Source: Desulfobacteraceae bacterium
Lineage (GTDB): Bacteria; Desulfobacterota; Desulfobacteria; Desulfobacterales; SKZT01
Direction: 5' to 3'
NCBI GenBank assembly: GCA_011389745.1
Contig: JAABTQ010000006.1
Location: 1 to 64,000, forward strand
Length of the DNA: 64,000 nucleotides
The notes below the pieces were generated by a model, which saw only the letters and a list, made by a program, of their open reading frames with translations, did not search any database and was not told the DNA's origin. The translations under genes were made by a program, and so were the position numbers. Shown piece by piece: positions 45,358 through 53,678 of the stretch. Position 1 is the first letter of the stretch. Each line of letters opens with the position of its first letter.

Positions 45358-45505
45358 GTGTGTTTCCCCCCAATGGTTGTGGCTTGGAAATGAAATATTC
45401 CTCCGGTAAACAAAAAAGACCGTGAAGAAATTTTTTAATTACAAGCAATTTCAATTATTTTTAATACAATTAAGGCAATTTATCAAGTAGAGAAGGAATA
45501 TCATA

Positions 45506-46627
45506 GTGGGCAATCTCATAGAAAAAAGAATAGAAATTTTTAGAAAAAATCTTGAAAAAAACAATCTGGACACATTCATGGTTCTGGTAGAGCAAAACCG
45601 ATACTATTTGAGCGGCTATACCGGTGAGGACACTCAGTTTGATGAAACCGCCGGAGCCCTTTTTATTAAACCTGATCAACTTGTGTTAGCAACCGATTCC
45701 CGTTTCGATCTGCAGGCAAAACACGAATCACCCCTGTACGAAGTCATCACTTACAAAAAAGGCCTTGAAAAAGAAATACCGACTATTGCCCAGAAATTAA
45801 ACACTAAACGCATGGGATTTGAAAGTATACGGCTCTCATTCCTGCAATATCAGAAAATCCGAAAAGAACTTGATGAACAGAGCCAGCCTGACGTAAAACT
45901 TATGGCTACAGAAAACATGGTTGAAAACATGAGAATGATCAAGGAAGAATCTGAGATTGATGCATTGAAAAATGCACTAAAAATTGCCGAGGATGTATTT
46001 TATGAATTCATTCCCCATTTAAAGGCCGGTATGACTGAAAAGGAGATTTCCTGGTGGATGGAAAAACAGCTGCGGGAAGCGGGCGCGGATGCGTTATCTT
46101 TCCCCTCCATTGTGGCATCCGGACCCAACAGTGCTCTTCCCCATGCAATCGTTTCGGACAGAAAAATTAAGGAAGGTGAGCCCGTACTATTTGATTGGGG
46201 GGTTAAACTGAAAGGATATTGTTCCGATATTTCTCGAACCATTTTTTTGGGTACCCCTGATCACACGTTCAGGAAAATTTTTCAAACCGTTTACGATGCT
46301 CAGCAAAAAGCCATTGAAGCTATAAGGCCTGGAATGACCGGAAAACAGGTGGATCAAGTGGCTCGTGAACATATTGACGGCACGGAGTTTAAAGGAAAAT
46401 TTGCACACGGCCTGGGCCACGGCACAGGGCTTGCCGTACATGAAAACCCACGATTAAGCCCGCTGAGAGAGGATTTACTAGAACCGGGCATGGTGGTCAC
46501 AGTTGAACCCGGCATTTATATTCCGGGATGGGGCGGAGTTCGCCTGGAAAATATGGTTGTGGTTCGGGACTACGGTGCTGAGGTGCTCAATAAAACCGAT
46601 GCATCCAAATTTGAAGTGCTGGATTGA
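45506..46627 (+). CDS. Xaa-Pro aminopeptidase (M24)
   Basis: A 373-residue M24B metallopeptidase (PepP/PepQ-type pita-bread fold). The two-metal ligands are visible: FDWGVKLKGYCSDISRT (two Asp), HGLGHGTGLAVHENP (His), VTVEPGIYIPG (Glu) and RLENMVVV (Glu). The N-terminal creatinase-like domain spans about 1-125. Start codon is GTG 45506. Its stop overlaps the region of xerD's start by a few bases, so the two are coupled. Confidence 0.93.
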   Translation: MGNLIEKRIEIFRKNLEKNNLDTFMVLVEQNRYYLSGYTGEDTQFDETAGALFIKPDQLVLATDSRFDLQAKHESPLYEVITYKKGLEKEIPTIAQKLNTKRMGFESIRLSFLQYQKIRKELDEQSQPDVKLMATENMVENMRMIKEESEIDALKNALKIAEDVFYEFIPHLKAGMTEKEISWWMEKQLREAGADALSFPSIVASGPNSALPHAIVSDRKIKEGEPVLFDWGVKLKGYCSDISRTIFLGTPDHTFRKIFQTVYDAQQKAIEAIRPGMTGKQVDQVAREHIDGTEFKGKFAHGLGHGTGLAVHENPRLSPLREDLLEPGMVVTVEPGIYIPGWGGVRLENMVVVRDYGAEVLNKTDASKFEVLD

Positions 46628-46629
46628 AA

Positions 46630-47523
46630 ATGACTCCGGATACCCTTGTTGACCGGTTCATCAATTATCTCATGGTTGAAAAAGGTCTTTCAGCCAATAC
46701 CATTGAATCCTACAGTCTGGACCTGGCAAGGTATCTGGATTTTTTAAAAAAAAGCGGCATCAATGAAATATCAGATGAAGATACATCTCATATCTTAAAA
46801 CATCTGATCGCATTAAGAAAAGAGGGCCTGAACGCCAGATCCAGGGCGCGGCATCTTGTGACTCTCAGGGGGTTTTACAAGTTTTTGGTTCAGGAAAAGA
46901 TTATCACCCATGATCCTGCCCAAATGGTGGATTTGCCGAAACTGGGTCTTAAGTTGCCGGATTTATTGTCTGTCGAAGAAATTCAGGAACTTTTAAAAAT
47001 TCCGGACCTGACAACCCTTAGAGGTCAAAGAGATGCCGCCATGCTGGAACTGCTCTATGCGGCCGGTTTACGAGTTTCGGAACTGCTTCAGCTCAAGATT
47101 CAGGATATCAATTTGGAGGCCGGGTTTGTAAGGGTTTTTGGAAAAGGCTCGAAAGAACGTATTGTTCCTATCGGAAATTTCGCCAGAGAAAAAGTACGGG
47201 ATTATTTAACCTATGGAAGACCTTTTTTACTTAAAACCTACCAGAGTCGCTATCTGTTTGTAGCAAGAGCCGGAAAACCAATGACCCGTCAGGGGTTCTG
47301 GAAACTTGTCAAGCAATACGCTTCAAAGGCCGGACTTCATAAAAAAATCACTCCCCATAGTTTTCGGCATTCCTTTGCCAGTCATCTTCTGGAAGCCGGT
47401 GCAGACCTGAGATCGGTACAACTGATGCTGGGTCATGTGGATATTTCCACAACCCAGATTTATACTCATGTGGCGAAGGAGCAGCTTCAAAAACTCCATG
47501 AAAAATATCATCCCAGAGGATGA
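46630..47523 (+). CDS. xerD: Tyrosine recombinase XerD
   Basis: A 297-residue site-specific recombinase that resolves chromosome dimers with XerC. Seen: SAM-like N-terminal domain (SANTIESYSLDLARYL), first catalytic Arg in AAGLRVSELL, HSFRHSFASHLL (His-x-x-Arg), LGHVDISTTQIYTHV with the second His and the nucleophile Tyr. ATG 46630 lies just after the peptidase stop. Size typical of Xer proteins; XerD rather than XerC by overall resemblance. Confidence 0.9.
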   Translation: MTPDTLVDRFINYLMVEKGLSANTIESYSLDLARYLDFLKKSGINEISDEDTSHILKHLIALRKEGLNARSRARHLVTLRGFYKFLVQEKIITHDPAQMVDLPKLGLKLPDLLSVEEIQELLKIPDLTTLRGQRDAAMLELLYAAGLRVSELLQLKIQDINLEAGFVRVFGKGSKERIVPIGNFAREKVRDYLTYGRPFLLKTYQSRYLFVARAGKPMTRQGFWKLVKQYASKAGLHKKITPHSFRHSFASHLLEAGADLRSVQLMLGHVDISTTQIYTHVAKEQLQKLHEKYHPRG

Positions 47524-47547
47524 TAACCAAAAGCAACTTTTTTGCCT

Positions 47548-47640
47548 GTCATTTCGAGGGAGCAACTATAGTTGGCCCGATGGTTTAAAAGAAAATATTT
47601 TCAATATTTTGACTGAATCCCGGGCGACCAAAGAGTCTTT
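47548..47640. repeat. Dispersed repeat, divergent B type
   Basis: GTCATTTCGAGGGAGC ... GGGCGACCAAAGAGTCTTT, a degenerate, inverted copy of the B-type repeat directly after xerD. Confidence 0.6.
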
Positions 47641-47663
47641 TGCCACTGCCTGAAATTTTTTTA

Positions 47664-48452
47664 TTATTCCCCGACCATGGAAATCAATTCTGCGGTAAAG
47701 GAACCGACCGGCACTTTACTTTCAACCCTGACCGGAATTCGCCGGTCATCGGCGGTCAGCCAAACCCGAATTTTCGCATTCTTTACTTTTTCAAAAACCC
47801 CGCCGATCTCTTCGATGTCAGGCTCTAGAAGGTATGTGTCAAATACCCTGCTTTCAATGGTAATGTATTCCCTTTTAACAATATTGGCTTTGCCGATGAT
47901 GCATTTTTTCCCATCAGTAACCGGGACGACGATTTCATCAATCTGATCAAGATCTTGTAATCGTGCAAAATACACAAGTGATAGCGGGTCGAGAGTACCG
48001 GGTAAAATATCCACAGGCGGTTTTTGTATACCAAAGTTGGAATATCCGGCCTGGTTTGTATCCCAGTCAAACTCAACAATGATATCTCTTCGGGTACGGC
48101 CTTCCCTCTGGTTTTTCCGGTAATAATAAGATCGTGTGAAATCCATTGCCACATAAGAACTGATCGTGTCTCGAACCTTGTAAAATAAATCCAAAAAGGG
48201 ATAAGAGGTTACCTTTAATTCAAAATGATAGGCATCCTGTCCGTTAACTTCCCGAAAAGGAAGCACTGACAATACACCCTCACCCACAGGAATGATTCCC
48301 CATTTGATTCCATAAATCAGCGTTTCTCCAGGGGAAAAGGGGAAAGTCTTTTTTGTAGCATGGGTTGTTGATGAAAATAATAATACCCCGCAAACCACAA
48401 ATATTAAAACATACCGGAATTTTTGAAATATATTTTTATCCGTCAGATTCAT
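47664..48452 (-). CDS. DUF3108 exported protein
   Basis: A 262-residue protein with an N-terminal signal/anchor (about 12-32, ending in THATKK) and the DUF3108 pattern: SPGETLIYGIKWGIIPVGEG, LKVTSYPFLDLFYKVRD, and the C-terminal IRVWLTADDRRIPVRVESKV. These are periplasmic beta-rich proteins of unknown role. It lies 12 bases downstream of the KptA-like gene. Confidence 0.85.
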   Translation of the reverse strand: MNLTDKNIFQKFRYVLIFVVCGVLLFSSTTHATKKTFPFSPGETLIYGIKWGIIPVGEGVLSVLPFREVNGQDAYHFELKVTSYPFLDLFYKVRDTISSYVAMDFTRSYYYRKNQREGRTRRDIIVEFDWDTNQAGYSNFGIQKPPVDILPGTLDPLSLVYFARLQDLDQIDEIVVPVTDGKKCIIGKANIVKREYITIESRVFDTYLLEPDIEEIGGVFEKVKNAKIRVWLTADDRRIPVRVESKVPVGSFTAELISMVGE

Positions 48453-48464
48453 GGGTTTGAACCT

Positions 48465-49202
48465 TTACCATTTTTCTCCGGTTTCTCGTTTACGTTTTCT
48501 TTCTTTTTTCCAGGCAATATCTTTTCTTCTCTTACGATATTCCTGCTTTTTGCGTTCTTTTTCCGGTGAAAGGTCCGGCATATAACTACCCGGGGTCGGA
48601 TCTACCTTTATATCGGAGGCCACCTGTTTTTTATTTATTGGTTTTTCTTTGGGAAGCGCAGGACCTGTAAAACACCCGACGGGTATTGTATCGGCCAGAT
48701 AAATTTTCTGCCCCACCTGGTGGAAATCCTGACCCTGCTCAATTGATTTCGCTACCTGGACGGTCAACATTACCGGTTCTTTATCAAAACGCTTGCCTAT
48801 CCGCGTGGCCATTTCTGAATCAGAAGCCAAAACCACCTGGGTATTGCCCACGGGGAAAATGCCCTTTTCCATGGTAAACTGGTGAGCTTTTTGGCGTACA
48901 CAAGTATAGAGAAGTTTTGGAGGTTGAACAGCCGGGACTATTCCCGGAAGATGTTTCCGGTCTGTGGCACGAATTAAATGATCGCAAATTTCAAAAGGCG
49001 GCTCCGGCGAAGTTAAAAGAATTTCATCAAGATCAGACCGGCGAATATGGCGAAAATCGGTTTCTTCGCAAAGGGCCTTGAGAAAGTCCTTGATTTTAAT
49101 GTATCCGTTCTCATCCGGCACGAGTCCGAAATCATGCGGTTTTCGCCCAAGCAGATATGCCATAAACTTTGATAGATGTTTCAGGGATTTCTTAACGGCC
49201 AT
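48465..49202 (-). CDS. KptA/Tpt1-like RNA 2'-phosphotransferase family protein, divergent
   Basis: A 245-residue protein. The N-terminal winged-helix part LSKFMAYLLGRKPHDFGLVP and the ART-fold part (LIRATDRKHLPG, QVVLASDSEMATRIGKRF, GQKIYLADTIP) align with KptA/Tpt1, which removes 2'-phosphate from RNA using NAD. Key positions differ, however: the usual LLRH is LLGRK, and YHGT in the NAD site is YTCV. It also carries a very basic, Lys/Arg-rich tail of about 40 residues. It may be a diverged or non-canonical member. It precedes the DUF3108 gene in an operon. Confidence 0.7.
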   Translation of the reverse strand: MAVKKSLKHLSKFMAYLLGRKPHDFGLVPDENGYIKIKDFLKALCEETDFRHIRRSDLDEILLTSPEPPFEICDHLIRATDRKHLPGIVPAVQPPKLLYTCVRQKAHQFTMEKGIFPVGNTQVVLASDSEMATRIGKRFDKEPVMLTVQVAKSIEQGQDFHQVGQKIYLADTIPVGCFTGPALPKEKPINKKQVASDIKVDPTPGSYMPDLSPEKERKKQEYRKRRKDIAWKKERKRKRETGEKW

Positions 49203-49335
49203 GAGTCAAATTTAGTCCGGTTCATTTCCGAAGCATTTGTTTTATTTTTAGCCCCCACCCTGCCCCCCCCCCGCTGGGCTGGTCATAAAACACACATGAC
49301 ACAGGGGAGTTTTAAACAGCTTGAAGATCCTAAAT

Positions 49336-49396
49336 TCTCCGTCATGCCGGACTTGATCCGGCATCCGGAAAAACCAGCTTCCTTAATCCGCCTGGA
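49336..49396. repeat. REP-like hairpin block
   Basis: TCTCCGTCATGCCGGACTTG then ATCCGGCATCCGGAAAAACC: one base different from 42066-42110, followed by a TTAATCCGCCTGGAT remnant. Confidence 0.75.
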
Positions 49397-49576
49397 TAGC
49401 GCTGAAACGCTTAACTTCGTGCCCGGCCTTCGCCCATTAGCAAAGGCTTTGAAGAAAATACTTTACTGCATGCCGGTAAAGCCACGGAGACCGAAGAATC
49501 TCCGGTATAAATCGGGGGGATATTCAAAGTTGACCTGGAAGATGGCAAATGGAAAAACCGATTCAACAAAAACGAA

Positions 49577-49643
49577 AGATTCTTCGTCGGCCAATGATTG
49601 CCTGCCAAACAACAGAGTTTGGTGTCGGCCTCCTCAGAATGAC
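49577..49643. repeat. Dispersed repeat, A type
   Basis: Almost the same as 21231-21297 from end to end (AGATTCTTCGTCGGCC ... GTCGGCCTCCTCAGAATGAC). Confidence 0.85.
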
Positions 49644-49865
49644 AAGCTTTGTGCCTTTCCCCAACTTGAAATATTCTATTCATTATCTGCAATTACTGCA
49701 AGAACATTGGATAAAAATTCATGCTTATTCAAAATTTTCGGACAACAGATTTGGTTTTTTCAAAAAGCATGATGTTTCAGACCTTGACCATGACTTAAGG
49801 GTTTGATATTGATTCCCTTAATATTTCAGGAAAAGCCAACCTTTTTCATCCCATGGAAAGGAAAT

Positions 49866-51158
49866 ATGCCGATTATGATAACTAAGAAATCCCAAGCACT
49901 TTTTGAACAAGCTGTAAAAAGAATTCCCGGAGGTGTCAATAGTCCGGTACGAGCATGCCGATCGGTCGGAACGGATCCAATTTTTATCGATCGGGCACAA
50001 GGATGTTACCTTTTTGATGCGGATGGAAACCAGTATATAGATTATGTAGGCTCATGGGGACCCATGATACTTGGGCATCGTCCTCTTGGGGTTATCAGGG
50101 CGCTTTCCCATGTGTTGAACCGGGGAATCAGTTACGGTGCGCCCACTGATCTGGAAGTTCATTTGGCCGGTATGATCATTGATGCGGTCCCATCTATTGA
50201 GATGGTCCGTATGGTCAATTCCGGGACGGAAGCCACCATGAGCGCAATTCGTTTGGCTCGGGGTTTTACCGGTCGTGATACGATTATCAAGTTTGACGGA
50301 TGCTACCATGGGCATGCGGATACATTGCTGGTGACAGCAGGTTCCGGCATTGCCACACTCGGTATTCCCGGAAGCCCTGGTGTTCCTGAAGGGTGCGTCA
50401 AACATACGATTTCTCTTCCATATAACAACATAGAAAAGATCAGGGAATTCATGGAGCAGCGCGGCGATGAGGTTGCCTGTATCATCGTTGAGCCCGTTGC
50501 CGGAAACATGGGCCTTGTGGCACCTGTCCAGGGATTTTTGGAAACGCTTCGGGAGTTGACCCACCAACATAACAGCATCCTTATTTTTGATGAAGTCATG
50601 ACCGGTTTTCGAGTTGCGTTTGGAGGTGCCCAATCGCTATATAACATTACCCCGGATCTGACTTGTCTTGGAAAAATCATCGGGGGTGGGCTACCGGTAG
50701 GAGCATATGGCGGAAAAAAAGAAATCATGTCCAAAATTGCTCCCCAGGGTGATATCTATCAGGCGGGCACCCTATCCGGAAATCCAGTAGCCATGGCTGC
50801 CGGAATCGCAACTCTGGAACAAATCAAAGCCCCGGGGATTTATGAACGATTGGAAGAAAAATCCGGTCGTCTGGCCAACGGGTTAAGAAAAATAGCTGAA
50901 AAAGCCGGCATACCTGTTTTTGTCAATCGTGTCGGTTCCATGCTGGGGATGTTTTTTACAGACAGCAATGTCCTGAATTTTGAAGACGCCAAAACCAGCG
51001 ACTTACAAAAATTTACCGCTTACTATCAGGGTATGCTCGAAAGAGGCATTTATCTTGCCCCGTCTCAATTCGAAGCCTTTTTCCTATCCACTGCTCACGA
51101 GACCAAAGATATTGAAAAAACCCTGGAGGCCGCGCAAGAGGTCTTTGAGCTGTTATAA
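49866..51158 (+). CDS. hemL: Glutamate-1-semialdehyde 2,1-aminomutase
   Basis: A 430-residue PLP enzyme that makes 5-aminolevulinate in the C5 haem/tetrapyrrole pathway. Seen: [15 protein letters not shown] at the N-terminus, [29 protein letters not shown], the PLP lysine in [18 protein letters not shown] and [17 protein letters not shown] 49866 is chosen for its upstream AAAGGAAAT; the longer open frame to 49803 is not needed. It converges with the Sir2 gene, overlapping by 6 bases. Confidence 0.96.
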   Translation: MPIMITKKSQALFEQAVKRIPGGVNSPVRACRSVGTDPIFIDRAQGCYLFDADGNQYIDYVGSWGPMILGHRPLGVIRALSHVLNRGISYGAPTDLEVHLAGMIIDAVPSIEMVRMVNSGTEATMSAIRLARGFTGRDTIIKFDGCYHGHADTLLVTAGSGIATLGIPGSPGVPEGCVKHTISLPYNNIEKIREFMEQRGDEVACIIVEPVAGNMGLVAPVQGFLETLRELTHQHNSILIFDEVMTGFRVAFGGAQSLYNITPDLTCLGKIIGGGLPVGAYGGKKEIMSKIAPQGDIYQAGTLSGNPVAMAAGIATLEQIKAPGIYERLEEKSGRLANGLRKIAEKAGIPVFVNRVGSMLGMFFTDSNVLNFEDAKTSDLQKFTAYYQGMLERGIYLAPSQFEAFFLSTAHETKDIEKTLEAAQEVFELL

Positions 51159-51986
51159 CAACGCCCGGAACTTTTCGAGTAGTATTTCCAGACCCACGGT
51201 GCTCTTCTGCTCCAAAAAAAGACCGCCACTTTTTACGGCCGGAACGAAAAATGGGCTTTGCTCGATATTGATATCGATGATGGGTTTTAAGTTTCGAAAT
51301 ACCTCGTTGACAATCTGGTTAGGAAGGTTGGTCGCACCCGAAGTGCCTGCAACGACCAGAAGTCCTGTCTCACGGGCAGCTTTTAGAGAACTGTAAAGAC
51401 GGTAATAATTTTCATTATAGGATTCATCGAACCAAAGCACATGTGGTCTGACCGGGCCCGAACAATCCGGGCATTTGAGCAACCCGCGATCCTTTTCTGT
51501 AAAATGATCGCCTTTGTTTTTACCATCTATTTCGAAAGGCAAAGGGTAAACACGCTCCTTGCACTCCGACACGCATCTCATAAAAAAAATATTTCCGTGA
51601 ATCTGCCAGGTTCTTTCAGGGCTGTTTCCTGCAAGAAGATGCAGGTTGTCCACATTTTGGGTAATCAGCGTAAATTGATCCCCAAGCATTTGCTCAAAGG
51701 CGACCAAAGCCAGATGACCGGAATTTGGAAGTGCCTTTTTACAAATTCCCATCCGATAAAGATACCATGTCCAAACCTCCTCAGGTCGCTGTTGGAACAT
51801 TCGATAAGTGGCCATCTCCTGAGGATGATAGTTATTTGATCCTACTTTCCAATATCCCTCAGGTCCTCTGAACGTAGGGATGTTGCTTTCAGCAGAAATT
51901 CCGGCGCCGGTCAGAAAGGTTAACCGGCTTTTTGTTGAAAGAAATCCTTCAACAATTTCTTTTAATCTGTCTACCATGGTTGTCAT
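51153..51986 (-). CDS. Sir2-family NAD-dependent protein deacylase
   Basis: A 277-residue sirtuin. NAD site [26 protein letters not shown], catalytic His in WQIHGNIFF, the zinc ribbon pairs RCVSEC and KCPDC, and the C-terminal [10 protein letters not shown] 51986 ([10 protein letters not shown]) is preferred since the longer frame to 52049 overlaps the FmdB-type gene. The YPEG/sirtuin class was not determined. Co-directional with the FmdB gene 31 bases upstream. Confidence 0.92.
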   Translation of the reverse strand: MTTMVDRLKEIVEGFLSTKSRLTFLTGAGISAESNIPTFRGPEGYWKVGSNNYHPQEMATYRMFQQRPEEVWTWYLYRMGICKKALPNSGHLALVAFEQMLGDQFTLITQNVDNLHLLAGNSPERTWQIHGNIFFMRCVSECKERVYPLPFEIDGKNKGDHFTEKDRGLLKCPDCSGPVRPHVLWFDESYNENYYRLYSSLKAARETGLLVVAGTSGATNLPNQIVNEVFRNLKPIIDINIEQSPFFVPAVKSGGLFLEQKSTVGLEILLEKFRALL

Positions 51987-52017
51987 TTTCCAAACTGGAA
52001 AATCAGGAGCGAATCCC

Positions 52018-52221
52018 TCAGCCCGCAGGTTTGCACTTCGGGGGAGCAAAGCCTCCCGATCCTTTGGGAATGCCTGATGGGCGAACTGATGCGGCAGAAA
52101 TTAATTTTTGCACATCACCGCAATCACACCTGGGGCATTTCGGCTCAGCATGGTGTGCTGAAAAAACAATTTCCTCAAAGCAATGGCAACAAGCTTTGCA
52201 CTGGTATTCATAGATTGGCAT
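52018..52221 (-). CDS. FmdB-family zinc ribbon protein
   Basis: A 67-residue regulatory-type zinc ribbon: MPIYEYQCKACCHCFE and PKCPRCDCGDVQKL give the CxxC...CxxC pattern, and the start MPIYEYxC is diagnostic for the FmdB/CxxC-CxxC-SSSS family. Function is poorly known. Probably co-transcribed with the Sir2 gene. Confidence 0.9.
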   Translation of the reverse strand: MPIYEYQCKACCHCFEEIVFSAHHAEPKCPRCDCGDVQKLISAASVRPSGIPKGSGGFAPPKCKPAG

Positions 52222-52363
52222 AACATCCTCCTTGATCTTTTTTCAGCCTATAATAGTTTTTTTGTCAATTAAGTCAATAGGGCCAATTTTTAAGTTACTT
52301 GACAGCCTGATGTCTTTTGGTTAGCTTAAAAAATCTGAATTCTTCATTCTTGTTATCTATAGC

Positions 52364-52612
52364 ATGAACTTTTTTAAAAAGGAGGTGGGAAATGAAGATA
52401 TTACTCATCTTTCCTCCATAGATCGCAAAGGAATTAGCGATGGAAAAGCATATAAAGGGATGACCAAAGATGGTGTGAGAATCGCTCTTGGATATCCTGC
52501 TGTCCATCAAACACCTTCTTTGGACAACAATACGTGGACCTATTGGAAAAACCGATTCACGACAACGGTTGTCGAATTCGGAAATGACGGCAAAGTCATC
52601 TCGATACGCTAA
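52364..52612 (+). CDS. BamE/SmpA-like C-terminal fragment
   Basis: An 82-residue frame whose second half, KGMTKDGVRIALGYPAVHQT followed by TWTYWKNRFTTTVVEFGNDG, resembles BamE/OmlA-type lipoprotein domains (GMTxxxVRxALGxP). No lipoprotein signal is present and the N-terminal part is short, so this looks like a 5'-truncated gene. It stands in front of the equally truncated glycosyltransferase gene. Confidence 0.5.
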   Translation: MNFFKKEVGNEDITHLSSIDRKGISDGKAYKGMTKDGVRIALGYPAVHQTPSLDNNTWTYWKNRFTTTVVEFGNDGKVISIR

Positions 52613-52631
52613 CAAAAAACACCTTAATACC

Positions 52632-53678
52632 ATGATTTTAACAAATGGCGATGAACAGCCAAACGGTTTGGATATATGGATTTACAAAGCATCCCGGGGT
52701 ATCAATAGAGGTAATTCCATTTTAGCAGCAACACAAACCGCCCGGCAAAAAGGAAAATCTCATTTATTAATTCTGGAAAATGATGAATCCTACACCGCAG
52801 ATGATTTACAAAAAATCTTCTCTCATGTTCAGAAGTTTCCTGATGCGATTATATCAGGCAAACGCAACTTCATAAACACAAATGAATCATGGTCACACCA
52901 TTCATGGCGGCAATTATCCAATTTCTGGTTTCGCCTTCAAACAAAACAGGCTCTCAAAGACTCCACCTGCAGCCTTAGAGTTTATCCGATTTATATATTC
53001 AATCACCTGAAATTGTATCAGAAAGGATTAAGTTTTGAAGTTGAAGTTTTAGTGAAATCTTCCTGGGCAAATATTGCGTTAAAGGAGGTGGAACTTGGCC
53101 AATACTATCGTTCGCCACACCACAGGGGAAACTTTATTAAAAGACTTTTGCAAGTTTTTTATATCACGATACTGAATTTGCATTACACCATGAGATCCAT
53201 TACTCCCATTCCCCACCGCACAATCGTTAGGCCAAAAGAATATGGTGAAAATATATCTCTTCGTCCGCTTCAATCCCTGAAAGCTCTCCTGACCGAAAAT
53301 AAATCTCCAAAACAGTTGGCGGCTGCAGGCGGTCTGGGAGTCTTTTTGGGAACATTACCTCTTATCGGTTTGCATACCATGCTTATTTTGTTCACATCCA
53401 ACTTTTTTCGACTCAACAAGGTAGCCGCAATCAGTGCCAGTCAATTGTGTATGCCGCCCATAGTACCGGCACTGTGCATTGAGGCCGGTTATTATATCCG
53501 CCACGGCACTTTTCTAACCGAAATATCTCTGGAAACTATCGGATATCAGGCATTCGAGCGTCTTTTTGAATGGTTCATCGGCTCTCTTGTCCTGGCTCCT
53601 TTGTTTTCAATTATTATCGGCTTTGCAATTTATCTGACAGCCAAATTGATTAAAAGTAAGAAAAGACAGATTGCTTGA
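52632..53678 (+). CDS. Family 2 glycosyltransferase-DUF2062 protein, N-terminally truncated
   Basis: A 348-residue product. Residues about 10-195 match the second part of a dolichyl-phosphate-mannose-type GT2 domain (RGINRGNSILAATQTARQKG, then LLILENDESYTADDLQKI in place of the usual DADGQH motif). Residues about 225-345 are DUF2062 with hydrophobic helices (GGLGVFLGTLPLIGLHTMLI). The first 30-40 residues of a GT2 enzyme, with the nucleotide-binding start, are absent, and the DxD-type motif reads LEND. Transfer activity is thus doubtful. It overlaps the next gene (TTGA). Confidence 0.65.
   Translation: MILTNGDEQPNGLDIWIYKASRGINRGNSILAATQTARQKGKSHLLILENDESYTADDLQKIFSHVQKFPDAIISGKRNFINTNESWSHHSWRQLSNFWFRLQTKQALKDSTCSLRVYPIYIFNHLKLYQKGLSFEVEVLVKSSWANIALKEVELGQYYRSPHHRGNFIKRLLQVFYITILNLHYTMRSITPIPHRTIVRPKEYGENISLRPLQSLKALLTENKSPKQLAAAGGLGVFLGTLPLIGLHTMLILFTSNFFRLNKVAAISASQLCMPPIVPALCIEAGYYIRHGTFLTEISLETIGYQAFERLFEWFIGSLVLAPLFSIIIGFAIYLTAKLIKSKKRQIA

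Larger units (their letters stand above)
49203..49865. other. 660-bp spacer with repeats
   Basis: No gene. It contains a REP-like block (49336-49396), a degenerate B-type end near 49487 and an A-type repeat (49577-49643). It must carry the divergent promoters of the KptA-like operon and hemL. Confidence 0.55.

Noticed and set aside
52392..52421. Tiny frame MKILLIFPP with an ideal AAGGAGG site
   Set aside because: It stops after nine residues; it looks like the start of a radical SAM protein but nothing follows, and it lies inside the BamE-like frame. A chance match or a remnant cannot be told apart.
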